This document shows positions 9,858 through 19,484 of a stretch of 64,000 nt of DNA, one piece after another. Position numbers and translations under genes: made by a program. The stretch lies in contig NZ_CP099760.1 in the NCBI RefSeq assembly GCF_040760005.1, positions 6,232,001 to 6,296,000 on the forward strand. Reading direction: 5' to 3'. Source of the stretch: Pseudomonas sp. stari2 (GTDB lineage Bacteria; Pseudomonadota; Gammaproteobacteria; Pseudomonadales; Pseudomonadaceae). Each line of letters begins with the position of its first letter. Position 1 is the first letter of the stretch. The notes below the pieces were generated by a model. The model was not told the DNA's origin. It worked only from the letters and a program-made list of their open reading frames with translations, and did not search any database.

Positions 9858-11855
9858 TTACTTGGCTGCATTCACCTGACCTTTCGCGAGTTTTTTCCCG
9901 GCTTGCAGACCGACAAACAACGGTTCAAGGATCGGTGCCACGAAACGGGCGCCGACTTCTGAAAGGTGATTGTCATCGGTGTAAAGGGAATAACCATCAA
10001 GCTCCGTGCGGCACAGACCACTTTCATCACACAGCCGTGGCGCCGGGTCGACCACCCGTACCGCCGGGTCTCTTGCCAATTGAGCGAACAACTGGCTGAT
10101 GAATGCCTGACGCTTGTAATGCTCGCCAACGGCCAGACCAACACCTTCCACCGGATGATTGAGCATCGCCAGACGCGTGAGGCGATAAGGCGGACTGAAC
10201 GCCTGCAACGGCACCTCTTTCACCAGCCAGACGCGATGCCCACCGGCGCGCAGTTGCGCAATCCGTGCACGCAAACCATCGGCCAGACGCTGTTCGGCAG
10301 CGGCGCGATCGTATTTCCCGTCAGTCGTTCTGAGCACATGGCCAAGGTCACCTTTGGCATCGCCATACAGATAGAGGCTCCAGCGCGCGACCAGCACCAC
10401 ATCGCTGACACGTTGCGCACTCAAGCTTTGCTCGATCCGTCGATTGAAACGCGCACAGACACCGTCATGCTCCAGCCCGTCAACCGGGATGCAGCCGGGA
10501 GAGCTGGCGAGGATCACGCTGACCCCGTGGGCTTTCGCGCCATCATCGAATACCGGAATCAGCGCCGTGGCGTGACTGTCACCCCAGACCATCGCCTGGG
10601 TTGGCAGGTTTTCCACACCGTAATGACAGAACAGCTTGTCGTCCGGGGTTTTGTCGTCCGCCAGGCATGCCATCAACTCCGGACGCCACTCGCGCCCCTT
10701 CGCATATTGCAGCGCCTGATCGGACAGGCGCCACGGCAAGCCATCGGTCCAGCGCAGGGACTGCCCGGCCAGACCGAGCACCAGAATGCCGCAGAAACCG
10801 GCCAGCAGAACCTGCCGGCGCCCACCGAGCAGGCGACGTTCACGAAATGGCGTCTCGACAAACCTCCATGACAGATAACCCAGTACCAGCGTCAACAGGA
10901 TCAAACCCGCAATGTCCAGCGCGCCCGGTTCCTCGACGCTGGCGTAGCTGGAAAACACGAACACCGGCCAGTGCCACAAGTACCAGGAGTAAGAAATCAG
11001 GCCGAGGCCGACCATCACCCTACTGCTCAGGAGTCGGCCAATCAGCGTCTCTCGATGACCGTTGGCCAGAATCAGCGCCACCACACCCAACACGGGTAGC
11101 AGCGCGGTGACACCGGGGAACGGCGTGCTTTTGTCGTACGCGAACACTGCCAGCAGGATCAGCCCCATGCCGAGCAGGCTCAACCACTGCGCGGCCATCG
11201 GCTTGAGCCGCCACGAATGCCGGGGTGCCACAGCGAGCATCGCCCCGGCCAACAGCTCCCATGCCCGCATCGGCAACAGGAAGAAGGCTTTTTCCGGGTG
11301 ATGATTGACCGCCCACACGCTCAGCCCGAAGGACAACAGCAACACGCCGAACAATGCCAGTCGCCAGTGTTTCAGGCGGCTCGAGAGCAAGGTCAGCAGT
11401 AGCGGGAAGATAATGTAGAACTGTTCCTCCACCGCCAGCGACCAGGTGTGCAGCAGCGGTTTGAGATCAGAGGCAACGTCGAAATAGCCATCCTGGCGCA
11501 TGAACAGGATGTTCGAGACAAAGGTCACTTGATAGCGCACCGAGCGTCCGAGCTCTTCGTAATCCCTGGGCGCCAGCAGGAACCAGCCCACCGCCAGCAC
11601 CGCGATGATCATCGCAAACAGCGCCGGCAGGATCCGCCGGGCACGCCGGGCCCAGAACTCGACGAAGCTGAAACGCCCGGCCTGGCGCTGGTTCCAGATG
11701 ATCGAGGTGATCAGGTAACCGGAAATCACGAAAAACACGTCCACGCCGACAAATCCGCCGGTGAACCCCGGGACGCCAAAATGAAACAGCACCACGGCAA
11801 TCACTGCGACTGCGCGCAAGCCGTCGATATCCCTTCGGTAAGCGAGTGTGCTCAT
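9858..11855 (-). CDS. Acyltransferase 3 / SGNH-type O-acyltransferase
   Basis: A 665-residue protein with an N-terminal acyltransferase-3 membrane domain (about ten helices, residues 1-350) starting YRRDIDGLRAVAVIAVVLFH, with the catalytic-type RAVAV..FH pattern and GVDVFFVISGYLIT. The C-terminal 280 residues form a periplasmic SGNH-like domain with AMVWGDSHATALIP (GDSH block) and DDNHLSEVGA (DxxH block). Such OafA/YrhL fusions acetylate O-antigen or other cell-surface glycans. The gene sits between rho and ubiD and is transcribed alone. The acceptor glycan cannot be predicted. Confidence 0.9.
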   Translation of the reverse strand: MSTLAYRRDIDGLRAVAVIAVVLFHFGVPGFTGGFVGVDVFFVISGYLITSIIWNQRQAGRFSFVEFWARRARRILPALFAMIIAVLAVGWFLLAPRDYEELGRSVRYQVTFVSNILFMRQDGYFDVASDLKPLLHTWSLAVEEQFYIIFPLLLTLLSSRLKHWRLALFGVLLLSFGLSVWAVNHHPEKAFFLLPMRAWELLAGAMLAVAPRHSWRLKPMAAQWLSLLGMGLILLAVFAYDKSTPFPGVTALLPVLGVVALILANGHRETLIGRLLSSRVMVGLGLISYSWYLWHWPVFVFSSYASVEEPGALDIAGLILLTLVLGYLSWRFVETPFRERRLLGGRRQVLLAGFCGILVLGLAGQSLRWTDGLPWRLSDQALQYAKGREWRPELMACLADDKTPDDKLFCHYGVENLPTQAMVWGDSHATALIPVFDDGAKAHGVSVILASSPGCIPVDGLEHDGVCARFNRRIEQSLSAQRVSDVVLVARWSLYLYGDAKGDLGHVLRTTDGKYDRAAAEQRLADGLRARIAQLRAGGHRVWLVKEVPLQAFSPPYRLTRLAMLNHPVEGVGLAVGEHYKRQAFISQLFAQLARDPAVRVVDPAPRLCDESGLCRTELDGYSLYTDDNHLSEVGARFVAPILEPLFVGLQAGKKLAKGQVNAAK

Positions 11856-11974
11856 AAATCCTGAATGCCAATCATGTGGTTATTTTTTGTACAGCCTCGG
11901 ACGCTGCCTGTTGTTTTGCCAACTCACTGACCTTACCAGATCGCAAACCTCCCATCGTTCGGACAAAAAACAGG

Positions 11975-12006
11975 CAAAAAAATGGCGCCCCCCTGGGGGG
12001 ACGCCA
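11975..12006 (-). terminator. Intrinsic terminator downstream of rho
   Basis: On the minus strand a GC-rich hairpin (arms at 11983-11993 and 11995-12006, near-perfect, built on a run of six C and six G) is followed by a tract of seven T (plus-strand A at 11976-11982). It ends the rho transcript about 25 bases after the stop codon. Confidence 0.85.
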
Positions 12007-12029
12007 CTTTTCGGACTCAACCGACGATG

Positions 12030-13289
12030 TTACTTGCGCTTCATCGACAGGAAGAACTCGTCGTTGGTCTTGGTCGTTTTCAGCTTGTCGACCAGGAACT
12101 CGATGGCAGCCACTTCGTCCATCGGGTGCAGCAGCTTGCGCAGGATCCACATGCGCTGCAGTTCGTCGTCGGCCGTCAGCAACTCTTCGCGGCGGGTGCC
12201 GGAACGGTTGATGTTGATGGCCGGGAACACACGCTTCTCGGCGATCTTGCGATCCAGAGGCAGCTCCATGTTGCCGGTACCCTTGAACTCTTCGTAGATC
12301 ACTTCGTCCATCTTCGAGCCGGTTTCAACCAGCGCGGTGGCGATAATGGTCAGCGAGCCGCCTTCTTCGATGTTACGCGCGGCACCGAAGAAACGCTTCG
12401 GCTTCTCCAGGGCGTGGGCATCGACACCACCGGTCAGCACCTTGCCGGAGCTCGGGATCACGGTGTTGTAGGCCCGGGCCAGACGGGTGATGGAGTCGAG
12501 CAGGATCACTACGTCCTTTTTGTGTTCGACCAGACGCTTGGCCTTCTCGATCACCATTTCAGCCACTTGCACGTGACGGGTCGGCGGCTCGTCGAAGGTC
12601 GAGGCAACCACTTCGCCGCGCACGGTGCGCTGCATTTCGGTCACTTCTTCCGGACGTTCGTCGATCAACAGCACGATCAGGTGAACTTCGGGGTTGTTTC
12701 GCGCAATATTCGCGGCGATGTTCTGCAGCATGATTGTCTTGCCCGCTTTCGGCGGAGCAACGATCAGACCACGCTGGCCTTTACCGATCGGGGCGCACAG
12801 GTCGATCACACGACCGGTCAGGTCTTCGGTGGAACCGTTGCCGGCTTCCATCTTCATGCGCACGGTCGGGAACAGCGGGGTCAGGTTCTCGAAGAGAATC
12901 TTGTTCTTCGCATTCTCTGGGCGATCGAAGTTGATCGTGTCGACCTTGAGCAGGGCGAAATAACGCTCGCCTTCCTTCGGCGGCCGGATCTTGCCAACGA
13001 TGGTGTCACCGGTGCGCAGGTTGAAACGGCGGATCTGGCTCGGCGAGACGTAGATGTCGTCAGGGCCGGCGAGGTAGGAAGCGTCAGCGGAGCGCAGGAA
13101 GCCGAAGCCGTCCTGGAGAATCTCCAGCACGCCATCACCGGAGATTTCCTCACCGCTTTTCGCGTGCTTTTTCAGCAGGGAGAAAATCACGTCCTGCTTG
13201 CGCGAACGGGCCATATTTTCTATGCCCATCTGTTCGGCCAATTCGAGCAGTTCGGTAATCGGCTTTTGCTTGAGTTCAGTCAGATTCAT
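12030..13289 (-). CDS. rho: Transcription termination factor Rho
   Basis: A 419-residue hexameric RNA-dependent helicase that terminates transcripts. The N-terminal helix bundle ([20 protein letters not shown]) precedes the cold-shock-like primary RNA-binding domain (DGFGFLRS, about residue 62). The ATPase core has Walker [15 protein letters not shown] and the [10 protein letters not shown] stretch, with the Q-loop/secondary site in the middle. The length equals that of E. coli Rho. The start at 13289 is the family start. It has its own terminator and a long 5' leader, and rho genes are autogenously controlled. Confidence 0.98.
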   Translation of the reverse strand: MNLTELKQKPITELLELAEQMGIENMARSRKQDVIFSLLKKHAKSGEEISGDGVLEILQDGFGFLRSADASYLAGPDDIYVSPSQIRRFNLRTGDTIVGKIRPPKEGERYFALLKVDTINFDRPENAKNKILFENLTPLFPTVRMKMEAGNGSTEDLTGRVIDLCAPIGKGQRGLIVAPPKAGKTIMLQNIAANIARNNPEVHLIVLLIDERPEEVTEMQRTVRGEVVASTFDEPPTRHVQVAEMVIEKAKRLVEHKKDVVILLDSITRLARAYNTVIPSSGKVLTGGVDAHALEKPKRFFGAARNIEEGGSLTIIATALVETGSKMDEVIYEEFKGTGNMELPLDRKIAEKRVFPAININRSGTRREELLTADDELQRMWILRKLLHPMDEVAAIEFLVDKLKTTKTNDEFFLSMKRK

Positions 13290-13450
13290 ATAGGAATGAC
13301 GTAATCATTTATGGAGGGGGGAAATTAAGCTTTTGGCTTAATGAGGCCGCGCCGCGGAGAAGGCGACAGGATCGCGTACTTGTTCGAAAAGGAGTGCGTC
13401 GGCGACGGCTAGCAGGGGGCAGTGGAGAAACCAGTGCGGGGCCGAATGTA
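13290..13450 (-). promoter_or_regulatory. Structured 5' leader of rho (candidate Pseudomon-Rho motif)
   Basis: Nearly 200 non-coding bases separate the trxA terminator from the rho start codon. On the minus strand a 7-bp hairpin (arms at 13324-13330 and 13336-13342) followed by a pyrimidine run lies shortly before the start, and GC-rich potential stems lie further upstream at about 13350-13410. A conserved RNA motif named Pseudomon-Rho has been described in the 5' UTR of rho in Pseudomonas; this location fits, but I cannot align it to the published model. Confidence 0.5.
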
Positions 13451-13485
13451 CCACCTGAATTTCGGAGCGTCTAGCCCTGAATACG

Positions 13486-13516
13486 CAAAAAGCCCCGCGA
13501 TTTGCGGGGCTTTTTG
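13486..13516 (-). terminator. Intrinsic terminator of trxA
   Basis: A hairpin with arms GCCCCGC/GCGGGGC (13492-13498 and 13504-13510 on the plus strand) is flanked by A and T runs. In the trxA direction it ends in a T tract. It separates trxA from rho, so the two are independent transcripts. Confidence 0.85.
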
Positions 13517-13538
13517 AGGACAATCTTTACTGCGACGC

Positions 13539-13868
13539 TTAGATGTTGGCGTCGAGGAAAGCAGCCAGTTGCGACTTCGACAGAGCGCCGACCTTGGTCG
13601 CTTCCACGTTGCCGTTCTTGAACAGCATCAGGGTCGGGATACCACGTACGCCGTGCTTGGCCGGGGTTTCCTGGTTCTCGTCGATGTTCAGTTTGGCAAC
13701 GGTCAGCTTGCCTTTGTAAGTCTCTGCAATCTCGTCCAGAACCGGAGCGATCATTTTGCAAGGGCCGCACCATTCAGCCCAGTAGTCGACCAGGACAGCG
13801 CCTTCGGCCTTGAGTACGTCGGCTTCGAAGCTAGCGTCGCTAACGTGTTTGATCAGATCGCTGCTCAT
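13539..13868 (-). CDS. trxA: Thioredoxin TrxA
   Basis: A 109-residue cytoplasmic thioredoxin. The redox motif WCGPC is at residues 33-37 within [20 protein letters not shown], and the cis-proline loop GIPTLMLF follows near residue 74. It reduces protein disulfides using electrons from thioredoxin reductase. Length and motifs are those of the classical TrxA. The ATG at 13868 follows a TGGAGAATTCC site. It lies upstream of rho in the same direction but is separated by a terminator. Confidence 0.97.
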   Translation of the reverse strand: MSSDLIKHVSDASFEADVLKAEGAVLVDYWAEWCGPCKMIAPVLDEIAETYKGKLTVAKLNIDENQETPAKHGVRGIPTLMLFKNGNVEATKVGALSKSQLAAFLDANI

Positions 13869-13988
13869 GGAATTCTCCAGGTTGTAAGCAAAAAAACGTG
13901 GCCCATCATAGCCGCCCTTCCCTTGTTCAGGAAGCCGCAGATGATTGAGTCTTGCTATGGCACTCGATGAGTTTGGGTATAGCTCAAG

Positions 13989-14696
13989 TCACGCGCTGGC
14001 GGGGGCGATGAAGGCAATTCCGGTGCGAAGTGCCGCGTTGCGCACGTGCTCCTGCATGGCTTTCTGCGCGGCAGCGGAAGCCCGGCGCGCAAGGGCGCGG
14101 AGGATCTTGCGGTGTTCCTGCCAGGTTTCCATGGCCCGTTCGGCGCGGATGAACGGTAGTTTCTGGCTCTCCAGAAAGATGTCGGCGCTGGCGGTGAGGA
14201 TGCTCAGCATCGGCTGATTGCCGCTGGCCCGCAGGATTCGACGGTGAAATTCGAAATCCAGTTTTGCTGCTGCTTCAAAGTCACCGGCGCGCAGTTGCTC
14301 ACGCATGGCGGCCACATTGTCTTCCAGTTCGTCCAGGTCAAACGTGCTCAGCGTCACTGCCGCCAACCCGGCCGCGAACCCTTCCAGCGCATAGCGCAAC
14401 TGGAAGATCTCCAGCGGCGAGGCCTGCGCTGCAAACGGCCAGGCCGGTGCGCCCTCCCCGCGCGGCAGCTCCACCGGTGCCTGCACGAACACGCCTTTGC
14501 CCGGCTGAATACTGACCAACCCCAGCGCACTCAAGGACGACAACGCCTCGCGCAACGACGCCCGGCTGACCCCCAGTTGCACCGCCAGATCTCGCTGCGA
14601 CGGCAGTGCATCACCGGGACCGAAACCCTGCTCGGTAATCAGTTTGCGGATCGCTTGCAGCGCCACTTCGGGTACGGCGCGGGAGATCGAGTTCAT
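13989..14696 (-). CDS. GntR-family transcriptional regulator, FadR (FCD) subfamily
   Basis: A 235-residue regulator with an N-terminal winged helix (residues about 5-70; GDALPSQRDLAVQLGVSRAS then LREALSSLSALGLVSIQPGKG) and a helical FCD ligand-binding domain (from about residue 90), where histidines and aspartates such as those in DFEFHRRIL may bind a metal. It is divergent from the amino acid ABC importer and separated from it by 256 bases, so it is a likely regulator of that operon, responding to a small carboxylate or amino acid. The ATG at 14696 is used because the preceding part of the frame is not conserved in type. Confidence 0.88.
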   Translation of the reverse strand: MNSISRAVPEVALQAIRKLITEQGFGPGDALPSQRDLAVQLGVSRASLREALSSLSALGLVSIQPGKGVFVQAPVELPRGEGAPAWPFAAQASPLEIFQLRYALEGFAAGLAAVTLSTFDLDELEDNVAAMREQLRAGDFEAAAKLDFEFHRRILRASGNQPMLSILTASADIFLESQKLPFIRAERAMETWQEHRKILRALARRASAAAQKAMQEHVRNAALRTGIAFIAPASA

Positions 14697-14952
14697 GGTT
14701 TTCCAGTCGGACCAGGCCAAGGTGCGGCCAGTTGTAAAGCTATTCGAGGCGTCAGGCAAGTCATGCCCCAGCGGGGTTCGACGGCGCACGCCGATGCGCT
14801 ATCGCAGTGCGAAATCCAACCGCACTGTTCAGACCAGTAAGACCGAGAGAACCCGCTAAACCCGTGGCTTTGCGCAGCCAAACCGCTGTCTTGGCACGGC
14901 CCGTGCTCTGTCCGATCGCAGAATTCACTTCCCGCCGATCCGGAGATTGTCC
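14697..14952. promoter_or_regulatory. Divergent intergenic region between FadR-type regulator and amino acid importer
   Basis: These 256 bases must carry the promoters of the regulator and of the importer operon and probably the operator. No unambiguous FadR-type palindrome could be picked out by eye. Confidence 0.4.
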
Positions 14953-15738
14953 ATGACGAAGCGTTACAGCGCCCTCCTCGCCGCCCTGTTTGCCGGTCTG
15001 ATGCTCAGCCAGGTCCCCGCCCATGCCGACGGTCTGGACGACGTAGTCAAACGCGGCACCTTGAAAGTCGCGGTACCTCAGGACTTCCCGCCCTTCGGTT
15101 CGGTCGGCCCGGACATGAAGCCGCGCGGCCTGGACATCGATACTGCGAAACTGCTGGCCGACCAGCTCAAGGTCAAACTCGAACTGACCCCGGTCAACAG
15201 TACCAACCGCATCCCGTTCCTCACCACCGGCAAGGTCGATCTGGTGATCTCCAGCCTCGGCAAGAACCCCGAACGCGAGAAAGTCATCGATTTCTCCCGC
15301 GCTTATGCACCGTTCTATCTCGCCGTGTTCGGGCCGCCGGATGCAGCCGTCAGCACCCTGGACGACCTCAAGGGCAAGACCATCAGCGTCACTCGTGGCG
15401 CCATCGAAGACATCGAGCTGACCAAGGTCGCTCCCGAAGGCGTGACCATCAAGCGCTTCGAAGACAACAACTCGACCATCGCCGCCTACCTCGCAGGGCA
15501 AGTCGATCTGATCGCCAGCGGCAACGTGGTGATGGTCGCAATCAGCGAAAAGAGCCCGAAGCGCGTACCGGCGCTGAAGGTGAAGCTCAAGGATTCGCCG
15601 GTCTACGTCGGCGTGAACAAGAACGAGCCGGCGCTGCTGGGCAAGGTCAACGAGATCCTCACCACCGCCAAGGCTGACGGCGCGCTGGAAAAGAACGCGC
15701 AGACCTGGCTCAAAGAGCCGCTGCCGGCCGACCTCTGA
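14953..15738 (+). CDS. Polar amino acid ABC transporter, periplasmic substrate-binding protein
   Basis: A 261-residue exported protein: signal peptide about residues 1-25 (LLAALFAGLMLSQVPAHADG) and then a family 3 solute-binding domain beginning VVKRGTLKVAVPQDFPPFG, with SRAYAPFYLAVFGP and VTRGAIEDIELTKVAPEG in the second lobe. It captures an amino acid or related compound in the periplasm and delivers it to the permeases encoded downstream. The ATG at 14953 follows GGAG at 14942-14945; a TTG two codons earlier is less likely. First gene of a four-gene operon. Confidence 0.93.
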   Translation: MTKRYSALLAALFAGLMLSQVPAHADGLDDVVKRGTLKVAVPQDFPPFGSVGPDMKPRGLDIDTAKLLADQLKVKLELTPVNSTNRIPFLTTGKVDLVISSLGKNPEREKVIDFSRAYAPFYLAVFGPPDAAVSTLDDLKGKTISVTRGAIEDIELTKVAPEGVTIKRFEDNNSTIAAYLAGQVDLIASGNVVMVAISEKSPKRVPALKVKLKDSPVYVGVNKNEPALLGKVNEILTTAKADGALEKNAQTWLKEPLPADL

Positions 15739-15759
15739 CCGGCGCTGCGGGAGACTTTC

Positions 15760-16440
15760 ATGGCCTATCAGTTCGATTTCTTGCCGGTGGTGGAAAACAC
15801 CGACCTGCTGCTCCGCGGGGCGTTGTTCACCCTTGAGCTGACGGCCATCGGTGCGCTGTTCGGGGTTGGCGTGGGCATCGCCGGGGCGCTGGTGCGGGCG
15901 TGGAACATCCGCCCGTTTTCGACGATCTTCGGTGTCTACGTCGAGTTGATCCGCAACACGCCGTTCCTGGTGCAACTGTTTTTCATCTTTTTCGGCCTGC
16001 CGTCCCTCGGCGTGCAGATTTCCGAGTGGCAGGCCGCAGTGCTGGCGATGGTGATCAACCTCGGCGCGTACTCGACCGAGATCATCCGCGCCGGTATCCA
16101 GGCGATTCCGCGCGGGCAGCTGGAAGCCGCAGCCGCATTGGCGATGAGTCGTTTTGAAGCGTTCCGGCACGTGGTGCTGTTGCCGGCGCTGGGCAAGGTC
16201 TGGCCGGCCCTGAGCAGCCAGATCATCATCGTCATGCTCGGTTCGGCGGTGTGTTCGCAGATCGCCACCGAAGAGTTGAGCTTCGCCGCCAACTTCATTC
16301 AATCGCGTAACTTCCGCGCCTTTGAAACCTACGCCCTGACTACCCTCATTTATCTGTGCATGGCGCTGCTGATCCGTCAGTTGCTGAACTGGCTCGGCCG
16401 GCGCTACCTGTCGAAAAGCAGCGCAAGGAGCAGCCGATGA
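15760..16440 (+). CDS. Polar amino acid ABC transporter permease (HisM/GlnP type)
   Basis: A 226-residue inner-membrane protein with about five helices and the HisMQ/GlnP signature: ELIRNTPFLVQLFFIFFGLP and the EAA coupling loop EAAAALAMSRFEAFRHVVLP-like stretch (around residue 125). It forms half of the membrane channel together with the next gene product. It lies 21 bases after the binding-protein gene and its TGA overlaps the start of the second permease by four bases (ATGA). Confidence 0.93.
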   Translation: MAYQFDFLPVVENTDLLLRGALFTLELTAIGALFGVGVGIAGALVRAWNIRPFSTIFGVYVELIRNTPFLVQLFFIFFGLPSLGVQISEWQAAVLAMVINLGAYSTEIIRAGIQAIPRGQLEAAAALAMSRFEAFRHVVLLPALGKVWPALSSQIIIVMLGSAVCSQIATEELSFAANFIQSRNFRAFETYALTTLIYLCMALLIRQLLNWLGRRYLSKSSARSSR

Positions 16441-17087
16441 GCGATTTCACGTTCTGGGACATCCTGCGCAACCTGCTCACCGGCCTGCAATGGACGCTGG
16501 CGTTGTCGCTGGTGGCATTCATCGGCGGCGGGATCGTCGGGTTGCTGATCCTGATCATGCGTATCTCGAAAAACCCGCTGCCCAGCAGTATCGCCCGCAC
16601 CTGGATCGAACTGTTCCAGGGCACCCCGCTGTTGATGCAGCTGTTTCTGGTGTTCTTCGGCGTGGCGCTGGCCGGGGTCGAGATTTCGCCGTGGATGGCG
16701 GCGGCGATTGCCCTGACGCTGTTCACCAGCGCCTATCTGGCGGAGATCTGGCGTGGATGCGTCGAGGCAATTCCCAATGGCCAGTGGGAAGCTTCGTCGA
16801 GCCTGGCGCTCAATCCGCTTGAGCAACTGCGCTACGTGATCCTGCCGCAAGCGCTGCGCATCGCCGTGGCGCCGACCGTGGGCTTCTCGGTGCAAGTGAT
16901 CAAGGGCACCGCGGTGACCTCAATCATCGGCTTCACCGAACTGACCAAGACCGGCGGCATGCTCGCCAACGCCACCTTCGAACCGTTCATGGTCTACGGC
17001 CTCGTTGCCCTGGGCTACTTCCTGCTCTGCTACCCCCTGTCCCTCAGTGCGCGCTACCTGGAAAGGAGACTGCATGCCTCTGCTTAG
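16437..17087 (+). CDS. Polar amino acid ABC transporter permease (HisQ/GlnP type)
   Basis: A 216-residue permease paralogous to the preceding one, with ELFQGTPLLMQLFLVFFGVA and the EAA loop ASSSLALNPLEQLRYVILPQ. The pair would form the heterodimeric transmembrane channel. The ATG at 16437 overlaps the upstream stop codon; a longer frame starting at 16356 runs inside the preceding gene. The 3' end overlaps the ATPase gene by 14 bases. Confidence 0.93.
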   Translation: MSDFTFWDILRNLLTGLQWTLALSLVAFIGGGIVGLLILIMRISKNPLPSSIARTWIELFQGTPLLMQLFLVFFGVALAGVEISPWMAAAIALTLFTSAYLAEIWRGCVEAIPNGQWEASSSLALNPLEQLRYVILPQALRIAVAPTVGFSVQVIKGTAVTSIIGFTELTKTGGMLANATFEPFMVYGLVALGYFLLCYPLSLSARYLERRLHASA

Positions 17088-17811
17088 AATTTCCGCCCTG
17101 CATAAATACTACGGCGATCACCACGTGCTCAAAGGCATCGACCTGAGTGTCGAGGAAGGCCAAGTGGTGGCGATCATCGGCCGTAGCGGCTCGGGAAAAT
17201 CCACCCTGTTGCGCACCCTCAACGGCCTGGAGTCGATCAACGACGGCGTGATCGAAGTCGACGGCGAATACCTCGACGCGGCCCGCGCCGACCTGCGCAG
17301 CCTGCGGCAGAAAGTCGGAATGGTGTTTCAGCAGTTCAACCTGTTCCCGCACCTGACGGTGGGCGAAAACGTGATGCTCGCACCTCAAGTGGTGCAGAAA
17401 ATGCCCAAGGCCAAAGCTGCGGAACTGGCGCGGCAGATGCTGGAGCGCGTCGGCCTGGGTGAAAAGTTCGATGCCTTCCCGGAGCGCCTCTCGGGCGGCC
17501 AGCAACAACGCGTGGCGATTGCCCGGGCGCTGGCGATGTCGCCCAAGGTACTGCTGTGCGACGAGATCACCTCGGCGCTGGACCCGGAACTGGTCAACGA
17601 AGTCCTGAGCGTGGTCCGACAACTGGCCAAAGAAGGCATGACGCTGATCATGGTCACCCACGAAATGCGCTTCGCACGGGAGGTTGGGGATAAACTGGTG
17701 TTCATGCACCAGGGCAAGGTGCATGAGGTGGGCGACCCGAAGGTGCTGTTTGCCGATCCGCAGACGCCGGAGCTGGCGAATTTCATCGGAACCGTGGAAG
17801 TCGCAGGCTGA
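17074..17811 (+). CDS. Polar amino acid ABC transporter ATP-binding protein (GlnQ type)
   Basis: A 245-residue ATPase with Walker A IIGRSGSGKSTLLRTLNGLE, the Q-loop VFQQFNLFPHLTVGENV, signature LSGGQQQRVAIARALAM, and Walker B VLLCDEITSALDPEL. It powers the two upstream permeases. The start at 17074 follows AAAGGAGA and lies inside the end of the upstream gene, giving 14 shared bases. It is the last gene of the operon; ppx follows after about 100 bases. Confidence 0.95.
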   Translation: MPLLRISALHKYYGDHHVLKGIDLSVEEGQVVAIIGRSGSGKSTLLRTLNGLESINDGVIEVDGEYLDAARADLRSLRQKVGMVFQQFNLFPHLTVGENVMLAPQVVQKMPKAKAAELARQMLERVGLGEKFDAFPERLSGGQQQRVAIARALAMSPKVLLCDEITSALDPELVNEVLSVVRQLAKEGMTLIMVTHEMRFAREVGDKLVFMHQGKVHEVGDPKVLFADPQTPELANFIGTVEVAG

Positions 17812-17915
17812 AAGCAGGCCGTCAGTGCGCTAAATCAAGGGTTTGAACCGTGCGCGTTGGCGGCAGCGTTTGATCGTGGCACGATGTCGGGGTTATCGAC
17901 CGAGACCCCCTGACC

Positions 17916-19418
17916 ATGCCCCAATCCCAAGCCAAGAATCTGTCCCTGATCGCCGCGATCGACCTGGGCTCCAACAGCTTCCATATGGTCGTGGCCAAGG
18001 CCCAGAACGGCGAAATCCGTATTCTCGAACGGCTCGGGGAAAAGGTTCAGCTGGCCGCCGGCATCGACGATGAGCGTCAGCTCAACGAAGAATCCATGCA
18101 GCGCGGGCTCGACTGCCTCAAGCGCTTTGCCCAACTGATCAACGGCATGCCGCTGGGCGCTGTGCGGATCGTCGGTACCAACGCCCTGCGTGAGGCGCGC
18201 AACCGTGGCGAATTCATCCGCCGCGCCGAAGAAATCCTCGGCCACCCGGTGGAAGTCATCTCCGGCCGTGAAGAAGCGCGTCTGATCTACCTCGGCGTGT
18301 CCCACACCCTCGCCGACACTCCGGGCAAACGCCTGGTCGCCGACATCGGCGGTGGCAGTACCGAATTCATCATCGGGCAACGATTCGAGCCATTGTTGCG
18401 CGAAAGCCTGCAAATGGGCTGCGTGAGCTTCACCCAGCGCTATTTCAAGGACGGCAAGATCACCCCGGCACGCTACGCCCAGGCTTACACGGCGGCGCGG
18501 CTGGAGATCATGAGCATCGAACACGCCCTGCACCGTCTGACCTGGGATGAAGCCATCGGCTCCTCGGGCACCATCCGTGCCATCGGCTTGGCACTGAAGG
18601 CCGGCGGACACGGCACCGGCGAAGTGAACGCCGAAGGCCTGGCGTGGCTCAAGCGTCGCCTGTTCAAGCTGGGCGATGTCGACAAGATCGATTTCGAAGG
18701 GATCAAACCGGATCGCCGCGCGATCTTCCCCGCAGGTTTAGCGATTCTTGAAGCGATCTTCGACGCCCTCGAACTGCAACGTATGGATCACTGCGAAGGC
18801 GCGCTGCGTGAAGGCGTGCTCTACGACCTGCTTGGCCGCCATCATCACGAAGACGTGCGCGAACGCACCCTGACCTCGCTCATGGAGCGCTACCACGTCG
18901 ACCTGGAACAAGCCGCGCGGGTCGAGCGCAAAGCCCTGCACGCCTTCGATCAGGTCGCCGTGGACTGGGAGCTGGACGACGGTATCTGGCGCGAACTGCT
19001 GGGCTGGGCGGCGAAAGTGCACGAAGTCGGGCTCGACATCGCTCACTACCACTACCACAAGCACGGCGCCTACCTGATCGAGCACTCGGACCTCGCCGGG
19101 TTCTCCCGCGAAGACCAGCAAATGCTCGCCCTGCTGGTGCGCGGCCACCGCCGCAACATCCCCAAGGACAAGTTCGCCGAGTTCGGCGACGACGGCGACA
19201 AGCTGATCCGCCTGTGCGTGCTGCTGCGCTTCGCGATCCTGTTCCATCACATTCGCGGCACCCAGACCATGCCGCAAGTGGCGCTGCATGCCAACGGCAA
19301 CAACCTCGACGTGGAATTCCCGGAGAACTGGCTGGATGAAAATCAGCTGACCCAGGCGGACTTCGCGCTTGAGGCCGAGTGGCTGACACGGGTGGGCATC
19401 GTCCTGACCGTGCACTGA
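17916..19418 (+). CDS. ppx: Exopolyphosphatase Ppx
   Basis: A 500-residue enzyme that removes terminal phosphates from long polyphosphate chains. The N-terminal ASKHA ATPase-like fold shows [20 protein letters not shown] and the second phosphate loop [15 protein letters not shown]; the C-terminal half has an HD-type helical domain ([19 protein letters not shown]). The length fits Ppx; GppA, which hydrolyses pppGpp, is a close paralogue, but convergence with ppk supports Ppx. It shares a terminator with ppk. Confidence 0.94.
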   Translation: MPQSQAKNLSLIAAIDLGSNSFHMVVAKAQNGEIRILERLGEKVQLAAGIDDERQLNEESMQRGLDCLKRFAQLINGMPLGAVRIVGTNALREARNRGEFIRRAEEILGHPVEVISGREEARLIYLGVSHTLADTPGKRLVADIGGGSTEFIIGQRFEPLLRESLQMGCVSFTQRYFKDGKITPARYAQAYTAARLEIMSIEHALHRLTWDEAIGSSGTIRAIGLALKAGGHGTGEVNAEGLAWLKRRLFKLGDVDKIDFEGIKPDRRAIFPAGLAILEAIFDALELQRMDHCEGALREGVLYDLLGRHHHEDVRERTLTSLMERYHVDLEQAARVERKALHAFDQVAVDWELDDGIWRELLGWAAKVHEVGLDIAHYHYHKHGAYLIEHSDLAGFSREDQQMLALLVRGHRRNIPKDKFAEFGDDGDKLIRLCVLLRFAILFHHIRGTQTMPQVALHANGNNLDVEFPENWLDENQLTQADFALEAEWLTRVGIVLTVH

Positions 19419-19433
19419 ATAACCGACAGGCAC

Positions 19434-19466
19434 AAAAAAGGCGATCCGGATGGATCGCCTTTTTTA
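19434..19466. terminator. Bidirectional terminator between ppx and ppk
   Basis: A perfect 8-bp hairpin (arms 19440-19447 and 19452-19459) sits between A and T runs of six or more bases, so it can end both the ppx and the ppk transcripts. Confidence 0.9.
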
Positions 19467-19484
19467 TTGCGCCGAAATCTTCAG

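Noticed and set aside
11982..13304. 440-codon frame antisense to rho
   Set aside because: Same reason: it mirrors rho and runs through the rho terminator; the product is rich in Q, H and R with no recognisable domain.
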